Below the pieces are notes generated by a model. The model was not told where the DNA came from. It saw only the letters and a program-made list of their open reading frames with translations, and made no database searches. A DNA stretch of 18,788 nucleotides from PNAI01 sp964575715 (GTDB taxonomy: Bacteria > Pseudomonadota > Alphaproteobacteria > Rhizobiales > Xanthobacteraceae): the NCBI GenBank assembly GCA_964575715.1, contig CAZNSG010000239.1:1-18788 (forward strand). Reading direction: 5' to 3'. Each line of letters begins with the position of its first letter. The stretch's first letter is position 1. Both the position numbers and the translations under genes were made by a program. This document shows positions 1 to 7,340 of this stretch, piece after piece.

Positions 1-6
1 ACCACG

Positions 7-72
7 CGGAACTCGGGCTTGCCCGAGTTCCGAAGCATAGTACGCCGGAAGTCGGGTAAACCCGACTTCCGG
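7..72. repeat. Two-hairpin palindromic module (copy 1)
   Basis: Two perfect inverted repeats follow each other. The first has 12-bp arms at 7-18 and 21-32 with a TT loop. The second has 13-bp arms at 45-57 and 60-72 with an AA loop. A 12-nt spacer (33-44) separates them. The same plan with different stem sequences and the same 12-nt spacer recurs at 10542-10605 and 12007-12068, so this is one member of an element family. It lies downstream of cpoB and may be cut by the window edge. Confidence 0.85.
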
Positions 73-94
73 TATCATAGGCGAGCGAAGCGAC

Positions 95-111
95 GCCGTC
101 CTTCGGACGGC
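95..111. repeat. Short hairpin with TTCG loop
   Basis: GCCGTC and GACGGC arms enclose C-TTCG-G, which as RNA would be an extra-stable UUCG tetraloop. It sits in the repeat-rich space downstream of cpoB (minus strand). No T-run follows on either side, so it is better seen as part of the mosaic repeat than as a proven terminator. Confidence 0.5.
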
Positions 112-128
112 TATGTCCGGGGGCAGGC

Positions 129-149
129 TTTTTCGGGATCATGCTCTAG
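129..149. repeat. Truncated half copy of the GAGCATGATC palindrome
   Basis: This stretch matches the right half of the full palindromic repeat that starts three bases later (TTTTCGGGATCATGCTCTAG at 130-149 matches the end of the full copy). The left half is missing, so the two copies stand as a broken and a whole unit in the same orientation. Confidence 0.75.
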
Positions 150-151
150 GT

Positions 152-210
152 TTTTGTTTGAGCATGATCTTTTCCGAAAACCGGTTCCCACTTTTCGGGA
201 TCATGCTCTA
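152..210. repeat. Palindromic intergenic repeat, full copy 1
   Basis: Outer arms GAGCATGATC (160-169) and GATCATGCTC (199-208) enclose inner near-palindromic sequence around ACCGGT. Near-identical copies occur in the same orientation at 3621-3680 and 16877-16934. From family knowledge this repeat type is abundant between genes in Bradyrhizobium-like genomes. The right edge (CTA at 208-210) is also the TAG stop codon of cpoB read on the minus strand. Confidence 0.9.
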
Positions 211-1335
211 GCAGCGGACACGCTTTTGTTCCCGCTCGACGCCTTGCCTCACACCCGAAGAGACGCGCGGATATTTGCGCCCGACCTCGGCGAATGTCGC
301 GCAAGCCATTTCACGCTGGCCGAGCGCCGCGAGCGATTGACCCAAGCGGAGCATCGCCTCGGGCGCCTTGGCGTTGCTGCTGTGCTTGGTGGAGACGGCG
401 AGGAAGGACTCGGCAGCCGCATCATAGCGCTGGCGCTGGAAGCGGGCCTCGCCCAGCCAGAACTGCGCTTCGGGTGCGAGCTTGTCGGTCGGAAACTTGG
501 TCAGGAAGGTCTGGAACGCATCTTCCGCCAGCGCGTAATCCTTGCGCTGAATATAGCCGTAACCGAGATCGTATTGGTCGCGCGGTAGCGCCGAAGGCGG
601 CAGCACCGCGGCCACGACACCGGTGGCGCTTAAATTGCGCGCCGGCGGCGGAGGCAGAATGTTGGCTGACGGCGCGGCGGGATTGTCCGCGGCGTTGGTT
701 CCAAAGGTGGTGAGATCGAGCGGCGAGCCGGGCTGGCGGCCGCCGGGCGCGCCGACCGGGGCATCGAGCTCGGAGCCCTGGTCCGGCGGCAAAGGCGCAG
801 CGCTCGATAGCGTTCCGAGCGTCTGCGGGACGCCGGGCGCATTGGGATTGTGCAATGGATCGAACGCATCCGAGCGGCGCCCGGTCACCGTGGGCGGAGC
901 TTGCATGGGGCCGCTCGCAGGGGGCACACGCAGCAGCGGGGAAGGCTGCGGTCCGGATGCTTCCTGCATGCGCTTGAGCTGGGCCTCGAGCTGCTGGTTG
1001 CGGAACTGCAATTGCTCGATGATTCCCGTGAGCTGACGGATCTGCCCCTCCATCCGCTCAAGGCGGACGACGAGATCGGCCGGCGAGGTCTGCGAGGCTT
1101 GGGCCAAGCGCTGTTGGGCCATGCGCTGTTGGGCCATGCGCTGGGTGTCGTCGGCGCGAACCGCGCGGTCGCTCTCACCGAAGATGCGGCCGAACAGCGC
1201 GAACGGCGAGTTGGAGTCTTGCGCGCTGACCGCAGGCGCAAGCGCCAGCGTCGCGGCAAAAAATACCAATACCTTGAACCCACAAGACAAACTGGACATG
1301 AAACAGGCCATGGCCGCCAATATGGCTGATTGCAA
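208..1335 (-). CDS. cpoB: Tol-Pal system protein CpoB/YbgF (periplasmic TPR protein)
   Basis: CpoB (YbgF) is a periplasmic partner of Tol-Pal that links outer-membrane constriction with peptidoglycan synthesis. The 375-aa product has a hydrophobic signal peptide ending near APAVSAQD (residues about 34-41). A glutamine-rich coiled coil follows at about 80-125 (trimerisation region), then a long Pro/Ala/Gly-rich linker, and a C-terminal TPR domain from about residue 250 (YDLGYGYIQRKDYALAEDAF and two further helical repeats). The linker is longer than in enteric CpoB, as is common in alphaproteobacteria. The first codon at 1335 is TTG preceded by AAGG at good spacing; ATG codons at 1311 and 1299 would still leave a signal peptide, so the start is uncertain. 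It is the last gene of the tolQRAB-pal-cpoB run. Its TAG stop is formed by the edge of a palindromic repeat. Confidence 0.9.
   Translation of the reverse strand: MQSAILAAMACFMSSLSCGFKVLVFFAATLALAPAVSAQDSNSPFALFGRIFGESDRAVRADDTQRMAQQRMAQQRLAQASQTSPADLVVRLERMEGQIRQLTGIIEQLQFRNQQLEAQLKRMQEASGPQPSPLLRVPPASGPMQAPPTVTGRRSDAFDPLHNPNAPGVPQTLGTLSSAAPLPPDQGSELDAPVGAPGGRQPGSPLDLTTFGTNAADNPAAPSANILPPPPARNLSATGVVAAVLPPSALPRDQYDLGYGYIQRKDYALAEDAFQTFLTKFPTDKLAPEAQFWLGEARFQRQRYDAAAESFLAVSTKHSSNAKAPEAMLRLGQSLAALGQREMACATFAEVGRKYPRVSSGVRQGVEREQKRVRC
1101..1145. repeat. In-frame 15-bp tandem repeat inside cpoB
   Basis: Three 15-bp units (1101-1115, 1116-1130, 1131-1145) differ from one another at only one to three positions. 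On the minus strand they encode M/L-A-Q-Q-R pentads just before the coiled coil. The unit length keeps the frame, so copy number could vary without breaking the gene. Confidence 0.85.
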
Positions 1336-1458
1336 CTGATTACCTTATCCGGTGCAGTTTAGACCAAAGTGTGACCTCTAGCCGCTTTGCTGCGACAATT
1401 CACAAACCTGCGCCGATTCATGCGCTGTCAGCCATGCAATATTCAGGCTGGCTGACTC

Positions 1459-1950
1459 TTACGAAGTCACGCCGAGCACGGTGACCGCGCGGCGGTTTTG
1501 CGACCAGCAGGAAATGTCATTGCAGACCGCGACCGGCCGCTCCTTGCCGTAGGAAACGGTGCGCATGCGCGTGGCGGGGATGCCGCGAGCGACGAAATAA
1601 TCGCGAACCGCCTGGGCACGGCGGGCACCGAGCGCGATGTTGTACTCGCGGGTGCCGCGCTCGTCGGCATGGCCTTCGACGGTGAAACTATGGCGGGTGT
1701 ATTGCGTGAGCCATTGCGACTGCTTGTCGAGGGTTGCGCGCGCAGTGGGCGTGAGCTCGGTAGAGTCGGATTCGAAGAACACGCGGTCGACAACATTGAC
1801 CACGAAATCCTGCTCGCTTCCGGGTATAGCGACCCCGGCCGCGGACGCCATGGGTTCATCCTTCTTGCTGGCACAGGCGGAGATGGCGAGCGCGGCGATC
1901 AGCGCGGCTGCGAACCCCGCAAAGCGGAAGTTGGATTTTATACGCGACAT
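1459..1950 (-). CDS. pal: Peptidoglycan-associated lipoprotein Pal
   Basis: Pal anchors the outer membrane to peptidoglycan and is moved to the division site by TolQRA and TolB. The 163-aa product has a lipoprotein signal with lipobox ISAC, giving lipidated Cys26; Ala at +2 fits outer-membrane sorting. An OmpA-like domain fills about residues 48-160: VFFESDSTELTP, then the peptidoglycan-binding block HADERGTREYNIALGARRA, then SYGKERP. Length is normal for the family. The ATG at 1950 is preceded by GGAGA seven bases upstream. It follows tolB after a 289-bp spacer that could hold its own promoter, and precedes cpoB by about 120 bp. Confidence 0.97.
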   Translation of the reverse strand: MSRIKSNFRFAGFAAALIAALAISACASKKDEPMASAAGVAIPGSEQDFVVNVVDRVFFESDSTELTPTARATLDKQSQWLTQYTRHSFTVEGHADERGTREYNIALGARRAQAVRDYFVARGIPATRMRTVSYGKERPVAVCNDISCWSQNRRAVTVLGVTS

Positions 1951-2143
1951 AACGATGTCTCCACTTTTTCGCTTCGTTAGCGGACCTATAATGATTTAAC
2001 AGGCGGTTCGTTAAACGAAGGTTCCGTCAACCTTGACGAAGCGTTGCTGCACCGATGAAAATTGCCGCAGGCACGGAAACGTCCCGGCATGGTTAATAAT
2101 GAGTAAACGCGGCGGGATCGGGGCGAATTCGCTCGCTCGGCTT
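1951..2143. promoter_or_regulatory. tolB-pal spacer with a small perfect inverted repeat
   Basis: The space upstream of pal is AT-richer than its surroundings. It contains a perfect 6-bp inverted repeat, TTCGTT-A-AACGAA, at 2007-2019, and a second short one (AAGGTT...AACCTT) at 2018-2033. These could be an operator or a minor stem. I see no convincing -35/-10 pair on the minus strand, so a pal promoter here is only inferred from the gap length and base composition. Confidence 0.25.
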
Positions 2144-2242
2144 AGAGCGCGATCGGTTTAATAGAAATCACGTGTCCCGGATGCGGTGCAGCGTGAAGCC
2201 ATAAGCGCTGCGCCCGGGACACGTGTTTCCGATCATGCGCTA
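2144..2242. repeat. Large palindromic element downstream of tolB
   Basis: A roughly 99-bp imperfect palindrome has perfect 12-bp inner arms CACGTGTCCCGG (2169-2180) and CCGGGACACGTG (2214-2225), plus outer arms starting AGCGCGATCGG (2146) and ending CCGATCATGCGCT (2229-2241). Its right edge GATCATGCGCTAG resembles the edge of the GAGCATGATC repeats. The CTA at 2240-2242 forms the TAG stop of tolB. As minus-strand RNA it would fold into a strong stem between tolB and pal. Confidence 0.8.
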
Positions 2243-3598
2243 GGGCCGCAGCGGCGACCAGGCCGGATCGGAGGCATATCCCGGCGTCGGCACGCGTTGT
2301 TCGTTGCGGCCGGTGATGTCAACCGTATGGAGCGTCGGACCGGCGGTTCCGCCCGGGTCGCGGAAAAACATGATGACCCGACCGTTGGGAGAGAATGTCG
2401 GACCTTCGTTATGGAAGCCTTCGGTGAGAATGCGCTCGCCGCTGCCGTCGGGCCGCATGATGCCGATGGCGAACTTGCCGCCCGTGATTTTGGTAAAGGC
2501 GATGTTATCGCCGCGCGGCGACCACACCGGCGTTGCGTAGCGGCCGTCGCCAAAGCTGATGCGCTGTGCCGGACCGCCAGTTGCGGGCATCACATAGATT
2601 TGCTGCGAGCCGCCGCGGTCGGATTCGAAGCAGATGCGGTTTCCATCCGGCGCATAGGACGGCGCGGTGTCGATCGCGGCAGTGTTGGTGAGCTGCGCGA
2701 TCGCTTTTGAGCGCAGGTCCACCGCGAAGATGTGGGAGTTGGCGCCCTCCTGCCAGCTCATGACCACACGCTGGCCGTCGGGCGAAAAACGCGGAGCAAA
2801 GGTCATGCCGGGGAAGTTGCCCACCGCCTCGCGTTGCCGGGTCTCGATGCTCAAAAGCATGACGCGCGGCGTGTGCTGGGCATAAGAAGTATAGACAATT
2901 TCCCGCGCCGATGGAGAGAAACGCGGCGTGAGAACGGACTCGTCGCCGCGGGTGAGGTAATTCAAGCCCGCGCCGTCCTGATCCATGATGGCGAGTCGCT
3001 TGACCCGGCGGTCGCGCGGCCCCGCCTCTTCGACGAACACCACATAACTGTCAAAATAGCCCTTCTCGCCGGTCAGCCGCTCGTAGATCGCATCGGAGAT
3101 GATGTGGGCGACGCGGCGCCAGTTTTCCGGCGTGGCATTGAATTGCCGGCCGAGGAGATGCTCGCTTGAAAAGACATCCCACAGACGAAAGTCGACGCCA
3201 AACCCGCCTTGCTCGCGCCGCACGCGGCCGACGACAAGGGCCGCCGCGTTGATCGTACGCCAGTCGGTAAATCGAGGCGGCGCGTTGAAATCGGTAATTT
3301 TCTCGATATAGGCGGCCTGATCGATGGGGATGAACAATCCGGAGCGTTGCAGATTTGCGGCGATGACCTGAGTGATATTGCGCGCGATTTCGCTGTCGGT
3401 TCCGCTGCCGAGAAAATTCGGCAGCGCGATCGGCAGCGGCTTAACGTTGCCCTGGGTGACGTCGATCTGCACGATGGACCGTGCCGGACGCACCTGAAGT
3501 CCCGCGAACGCCGCCGTAGCAGCGGCGCTCACAAGGAGTGCGCGGCGCGTCAGGCGCGGCCAAGGCGGAAGAATTACGCGTTCAAACATGCGCCGCAC
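2240..3598 (-). CDS. tolB: Tol-Pal system beta-propeller protein TolB
   Basis: TolB is the periplasmic protein that binds Pal and is regulated by TolA. The 452-aa product begins with a basic, twin-arginine-containing N-terminus (LTRRALLVSAAATAAFAGL), a cleavable signal ending near residue 41. An N-terminal alpha/beta domain covers about 42-180 (VQIDVTQGNVKPLPIALPNF). Six propeller blades follow, each carrying the repeated pattern PRFSPDGQRV, PSYAPDGNRI, PVWSPRGDNI, PTFSPNGRVI, DPAWSP. Length matches the family. ATG at 3598 is used; ATG at 3589 is possible. The gene starts 79 bp after tolA, with a palindromic repeat in between, and its TAG stop is supplied by the palindromic element at 2144-2242. 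Confidence 0.97.
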   Translation of the reverse strand: MRRMFERVILPPWPRLTRRALLVSAAATAAFAGLQVRPARSIVQIDVTQGNVKPLPIALPNFLGSGTDSEIARNITQVIAANLQRSGLFIPIDQAAYIEKITDFNAPPRFTDWRTINAAALVVGRVRREQGGFGVDFRLWDVFSSEHLLGRQFNATPENWRRVAHIISDAIYERLTGEKGYFDSYVVFVEEAGPRDRRVKRLAIMDQDGAGLNYLTRGDESVLTPRFSPSAREIVYTSYAQHTPRVMLLSIETRQREAVGNFPGMTFAPRFSPDGQRVVMSWQEGANSHIFAVDLRSKAIAQLTNTAAIDTAPSYAPDGNRICFESDRGGSQQIYVMPATGGPAQRISFGDGRYATPVWSPRGDNIAFTKITGGKFAIGIMRPDGSGERILTEGFHNEGPTFSPNGRVIMFFRDPGGTAGPTLHTVDITGRNEQRVPTPGYASDPAWSPLRP

Positions 3599-3620
3599 AT
3601 CCTCAATTCATCTCGTCAGC

Positions 3621-3680
3621 TTTTTGTTTGAGCATGATCTTTTCCGAAAACCGGTTCCCACTTTTCGGGATCATACTCTA
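3621..3680. repeat. Palindromic intergenic repeat, full copy 2
   Basis: This is the same sequence as copies 1 and 3, with arms GAGCATGATC (3630-3639) and GATCATACTC (3669-3678). The right arm has one G-to-A change relative to the others, leaving one mismatch in the stem. It lies between tolA and tolB, and its right edge (CTA, 3678-3680) is the stop codon of tolA on the minus strand. Confidence 0.9.
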
Positions 3681-4553
3681 GCCCGGGATCATCTCGCGCG
3701 GATCGAAGGTGATCTCCATCTCGTTCCACAAATCAAAATTCTCGGGTTTAAGCATGTCGTAGGGTTGGCCCTGGAACAGGGCGCGCACCGCGCCGTCGCG
3801 TGCGGCTTCGAACACGGTGCTACGGCCGCTGGTCAGCACCATCGGCGGCGCAGCAAGCCTGCGGTCGCGGCCAAGCTTGATGCGGATCTTGACCACGAGT
3901 TCTTGCGGATTGATTGCGCCGGCCGGCGGATTCCACAATTGCATCAGACGCGCACGCAAGGCGTCGACTTCGCTCTGCGAAAGCGTGGGCGCGCTGCCGC
4001 TGGCGACGCCGAGAGACGGATTGCGTTCGATCGCCTCGCCGGTTGCCGCCTGGCGCTGCGGATCGCGCTTGTCGAGCATGGCGGCGATCTGGTCGGGGTT
4101 GAAGGCCGGTCGCTTCTTGGCCGCCGCGGCCTTCGCCGCAGCAGCATTGGCCTTGGCTTCCGCGGCTTTGCGGGCATCTTCCTTCTTCAAGGCCTCGGCG
4201 ATCGGGTCGGGCTTGGGCTGCGGCGGGGTCTTCTCCGTTTTTGCTTGCGCCGGCTGTTGTTCGGCCGGAGCTTCTGTCGGAATCGGCTTGATCTCGGGCT
4301 TGTCCGCAATTTTCGGGACCGCATCATGGGCCGGCTTGGGGTCATCGATTTTGTCGACCAGCGGCTTTGGCGTCTCGGCCTTGGGCGCGTTCTTGTTGCC
4401 CGCCATGAGCTGCGAAAATTGCGTGTCGGAGATGATGTCGACGGGAAGCGAATCCGGGGCGGCCGCGACCAGGGGGCGCGCCGAGAACGAAAGCGCGGCC
4501 CAGAGCAGCAGCGCCACATGTAAGAAGGCCGATATGGTGAGGCCGGTCCGCAT
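3678..4553 (-). CDS. tolA: Cell envelope integrity protein TolA
   Basis: TolA spans the periplasm between the TolQR proton-driven motor and TolB/Pal. The 291-aa product starts with a single membrane anchor (about residues 5-23, ISAFLHVALLLWAALSF). A long Lys/Ala/Pro/Glu-rich stretch to about residue 190 includes an Ala/Lys helical part (KKEDARKAAEAKANAAAAKA). A TonB-like C-terminal domain follows (QLWNPPAGAINPQELVVKI to the end). The start at ATG 4553 was chosen because the membrane anchor begins there; the open frame runs further upstream but only through tolR in another frame. The gene begins 14 bp after tolR. Its last codon is followed by a TAG that belongs to the adjoining palindromic repeat. 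Confidence 0.93.
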   Translation of the reverse strand: MRTGLTISAFLHVALLLWAALSFSARPLVAAAPDSLPVDIISDTQFSQLMAGNKNAPKAETPKPLVDKIDDPKPAHDAVPKIADKPEIKPIPTEAPAEQQPAQAKTEKTPPQPKPDPIAEALKKEDARKAAEAKANAAAAKAAAAKKRPAFNPDQIAAMLDKRDPQRQAATGEAIERNPSLGVASGSAPTLSQSEVDALRARLMQLWNPPAGAINPQELVVKIRIKLGRDRRLAAPPMVLTSGRSTVFEAARDGAVRALFQGQPYDMLKPENFDLWNEMEITFDPREMIPG

Positions 4554-4567
4554 GCCTGCTTTTCGTC

Positions 4568-5020
4568 CTACGAGCCTTGTTCGACTTCCGTCACTAGTCC
4601 AACGCGGCGGAATCCAGCCGCCGAGAGCCGTCCCATCACGCGCATGATGGTGCCGTAATCCACGCTCTTGTCCCCGCGCACATAGATGCGTTCCTCGGCG
4701 CCCCCGCGCGCTTCGGTAATGGCCTTGAGCTTGGGCACGAGTTCTTCGATATTGATTTCGGAATTCTGCAAGAATACCTGGCCTTTGACGTTGACCGATA
4801 TCGCCAGCGGCTCGCGCTCGTGGTCGAGACTTGCGGCCTTGGTCTGCGGCAAGTCGATCGGCACTCCGACCGTGAGCAGCGGCGCCGACACCATGAATAT
4901 AATGAGCAGCACCAGCATCACATCGACCATGGGCGTGACGTTGATCTCGCTCATCACCGGGCGGCGGCGGTGGCGCCGCTTGCCGAACAATCCCGAATGT
5001 GCGCCGCCGTTCATGGCCAT
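4568..5020 (-). CDS. tolR: Tol-Pal proton channel subunit TolR (ExbD family)
   Basis: TolR pairs with TolQ in the inner membrane to convert proton flow into movement of TolA. The 150-aa product has a basic cytoplasmic N-terminus (GKRRHRRRP) and the family signature SEINVTPMVDVMLVLLIIFM. Asp33 in that signature is the proton-carrying residue of the single membrane helix (about 32-52). A periplasmic domain fills the rest (VYVRGD-like IYVRGDKSVDYGTIMRVMG). The start is ATG 5020; an in-frame ATG at 5014 is a possible alternative. It lies 18 bp after tolQ. Confidence 0.97.
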   Translation of the reverse strand: MAMNGGAHSGLFGKRRHRRRPVMSEINVTPMVDVMLVLLIIFMVSAPLLTVGVPIDLPQTKAASLDHEREPLAISVNVKGQVFLQNSEINIEELVPKLKAITEARGGAEERIYVRGDKSVDYGTIMRVMGRLSAAGFRRVGLVTEVEQGS

Positions 5021-5038
5021 GGCTGTTTACCCACAATC

Positions 5039-5752
<714 letters not shown>

Positions 5753-5943
5753 GAGTGCGTCCTTGCTTGCCCTTTAGTGACGTCGGGGCGGCGTCGATCG
5801 CCACCGAAGCGGCCCTTGATTGCCGGACCAAAGGTACATGCGGACGGTTTGGCTTTCGCGCTCCGCCGCAAATCCAGGATTTCGCAAAGACTTTGCGCCG
5901 TCCACCAATGGTGGGGGAGACAATCCCGCGAAACTGGCCAAAC

Positions 5944-5973
5944 TAGGGCGCACGACCGGTGATTCCCGCCCTA
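5944..5973. other. Weak inverted repeat in the ybgC-tolQ spacer
   Basis: TAGGGCG (5944-5950) and CGCCCTA (5967-5973) are perfect 7-bp arms around a 16-nt loop, about 18 bp downstream of the ybgC stop. No T-run follows on the minus strand, so this is not a standard terminator. The rest of the 5753-5990 spacer shows nothing I can name. Confidence 0.3.
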
Positions 5974-5990
5974 AATGGCGCTGATTGAGG

Positions 5991-6476
5991 TTAAGGCTTC
6001 GTTACCGGCGCGGGGGTGAGGCTCGATTGCTGATCCGCCTGCATGGCGATGCGCAGCGGTTTTGGGATCGGCCGCGCGCGGCCGCCGGAGACGAAGGCGA
6101 CGCGCACGTCGGCCTCGACGACGAGGTCGTCACCGCGCGTCACCTGCTGCTTGAGCAGCACGGAGGCGCCCTTTACCTCGATGGGCCGCGTCATCACTTC
6201 GAGTACGTCGTCCATGCGCGCGGGTTTGAGGAACTCGATCGCCATCGAGCGCACGACGAAGGCGAAGCCCGGCGCCTCCATTGCGGTCTGCTCGAACAGG
6301 GCGCGATGATCGGCGCCGATCAGGCGCAGATAATTGGTGCGGCCGCGCTCCATGAAGCGCAGGTAGCTTGCGTGATAGACGACGCCGGAAAAATCCGTAT
6401 CCTCGTAATAGACGCGCACCGGCTGCACGTGCCGGCCGGCGCGCAGTTCGCCGTCGAGGGCGTCAATTCGCTTCAT
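5991..6476 (-). CDS. ybgC: Tol-Pal associated acyl-CoA thioesterase YbgC
   Basis: YbgC is a cytoplasmic hot-dog-fold thioesterase encoded with the Tol-Pal genes; it hydrolyses short acyl-CoA or acyl-ACP thioesters. The 161-aa product carries the family signature RVYYEDTDFSGVVYHASYLR (about residues 21-40), with the catalytic Asp in EDTD, and then FMERGRTNYLR. The start at ATG 6476 gives an N-terminus (MKRIDALDGELRAGR) that is mirrored by the relic at 7341-7381 (MTNPALDGELHAGR), which supports this start. The upstream toxin frame, once its frameshift is repaired, ends in a TGA overlapping this ATG (ATGA), so the gene was probably translationally coupled to its upstream neighbour. The C-terminus is extended by a short Ser/Pro tail. 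Confidence 0.93.
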   Translation of the reverse strand: MKRIDALDGELRAGRHVQPVRVYYEDTDFSGVVYHASYLRFMERGRTNYLRLIGADHRALFEQTAMEAPGFAFVVRSMAIEFLKPARMDDVLEVMTRPIEVKGASVLLKQQVTRGDDLVVEADVRVAFVSGGRARPIPKPLRIAMQADQQSSLTPAPVTKP

Positions 6477-6783
6477 CGCCGAAATTCCATATCGATATCC
6501 CGACGTCCGTCGAGCACACGTACGATCGCAATGCGATCGGTCTCGACCAGGTAGAAGATGACATATTTCCCCGTGGTGACGCTTCTTTCCCGGCGACGAC
6601 GCTTCGCAGTCCGTGCGCGAGACTGGAGCGCTCCCGCCCAATGAAGGGAAAGTGAGACAGATTCTCGAATTTCTTATCGATTTCGCGCGCGAGGGAGTGA
6701 GCGGCGGCAGGATTGCGTTCGAAAAGATACGAAATAATTTGCAGTAGATCGGCGTCAGCCTGGTCGGAAATGAAAATTTTCAT
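6473..6783 (-). pseudogene. ParE/RelE-family toxin, frameshifted
   Basis: Residues 1-62 read as a normal ParE-type toxin (MKIFISDQADADLLQIISYL, then FPFIGRERSSLAHGLRSV). Members of this family poison gyrase (ParE) or ribosome-bound mRNA (RelE). The frame then runs into unrelated sequence to a stop at 6463. The expected C-terminus (GKYVIFYLVETDRIAIVRVL, then DGRRDIDMEFRR) is present in another frame, ending at a TGA at 6475-6473. The break is caused by a 20-bp imperfect tandem duplication (6566-6585 and 6586-6605). Removing either copy restores a 96-aa protein of normal ParE length whose stop overlaps the ybgC start. Coordinates given are for the ancestral gene. The existing open frame (6463-6783, 106 aa) probably encodes an inactive protein, because the core strands are lost. 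A sequencing error cannot be ruled out, but 20 extra bases are not a typical one. Confidence 0.85.
6566..6605. repeat. 20-bp imperfect tandem duplication in the toxin gene
   Basis: TTTCCCCGTGGTGACGCTTC (6566-6585) is followed directly by a second 20-mer (6586-6605) that matches it at 16 of 20 positions. Twenty is not a multiple of three, so one copy shifts the toxin frame. Both copies encode plausible residues in the repaired frame (LRSVVAGK or LRSVTTGK). The four differences mean the duplication is old, or that one copy has changed since. Confidence 0.85.
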
Positions 6784-6800
6784 TCAAAAAGTCATGAAGA

Positions 6801-7004
6801 TCAGGCCTTATCGGCCCGTCGTAAAAAATCTGCGAAATTCCATTCCTTGACCCGGCCCGCCTTCACGTCGTCCATGCCTTTTTCGACTTCCTGCTTAAGC
6901 ACGCGATACTTTTCCGCCTGTTCAAGGAGATAGGCGACAGCAGGCTCGCGCATTTCCTCAGGAAGCAGTTCAAGCGCGGCAGCGGCTTTTTCGGTCGTAT
7001 TCAT
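6801..7004 (-). CDS. Antitoxin partner of the ParE/RelE-like toxin
   Basis: This small acidic protein of 67 aa (MNTTEKAAAALELLPEEMRE...) ends 17 bp before the toxin start, the usual antitoxin-first order of type II modules. The sequence predicts helices, with a Glu/Lys-rich middle (EQAEKYRVLKQEVEKGMDDV) and an amphipathic C-terminus ending WNFADFLRRADKA that probably wraps the toxin. ATG 7004 is preferred over the GTG at 7010 because AGGG lies seven bases upstream. I do not see a clear ribbon-helix-helix motif, so assignment to the ParD family rests mainly on position next to a ParE-like gene. With the toxin broken, this antitoxin has no intact partner here. Confidence 0.7.
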   Translation of the reverse strand: MNTTEKAAAALELLPEEMREPAVAYLLEQAEKYRVLKQEVEKGMDDVKAGRVKEWNFADFLRRADKA

Positions 7005-7059
7005 GAACACACCCTAGCACAGCGGCTGCGGAAGCGCAGCGCGCTGAGGTGGCGTGCCC

Positions 7060-7281
7060 TTACCCCGCCCGCACCAAAGGCGGCGACGGCTTGGGTATCT
7101 CCTGCTTCCATTCCTTGGCGGATTCGATCCAGGACGCGATGGCCTCCTGCACGTTTTTGAGCGCTTCTTCCGGCGTCGCGCCATCGGACATGCAGCCCGG
7201 CAGGTCGGGCACGGTCGCAAAATAGCCTCCGTCGTCACTCTCAGCCAACCGCTCGATACGCACCGCATATTCGAGTTTCAT
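7060..7281 (-). CDS. HicB-like antitoxin-family protein, orphan
   Basis: This 73-aa protein has the HicB/UPF0150 pattern: an N-terminal strand with basic residues (YAVRIERL), then DDGGYFATVPDLPGCMSDG and a helix TPEEALKNVQEAIASWIE. HicB proteins neutralise the HicA mRNA interferase. No HicA-like ORF of about 60-80 aa lies on either side, so it is an orphan or has been adopted as a regulator. ATG 7281 has GGAG seven bases upstream. It precedes the ParD/ParE-like pair by 55 bp, with a small hairpin (GCTGCG...CGCAGC, 7025-7040) between. There is no C-terminal DNA-binding extension of the longer HicB type. Confidence 0.8.
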   Translation of the reverse strand: MKLEYAVRIERLAESDDGGYFATVPDLPGCMSDGATPEEALKNVQEAIASWIESAKEWKQEIPKPSPPLVRAG

Positions 7282-7340
7282 GGGTTTTCTCCGTGGGCCT
7301 CAATTTAGCGCACGAGCTTGCGAATGTAGACTGGCTTAAT

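Noticed and set aside
2090..2110. CtrA-like site (TTAA-N7-TAAA) upstream of pal
   Set aside because: Only an imperfect match to TTAA-N7-TTAA, and such short AT motifs arise easily; no supporting promoter elements.
3588..4523. Long plus-strand open frames opposite tolA and other genes
   Set aside because: These are antisense shadows of high-GC coding sequence with no family pattern; the minus-strand genes are certain.
4554..5036. Upstream extension of the tolA frame
   Set aside because: It overlaps tolR and tolR has the clear family match; the TolA membrane anchor begins at 4553.
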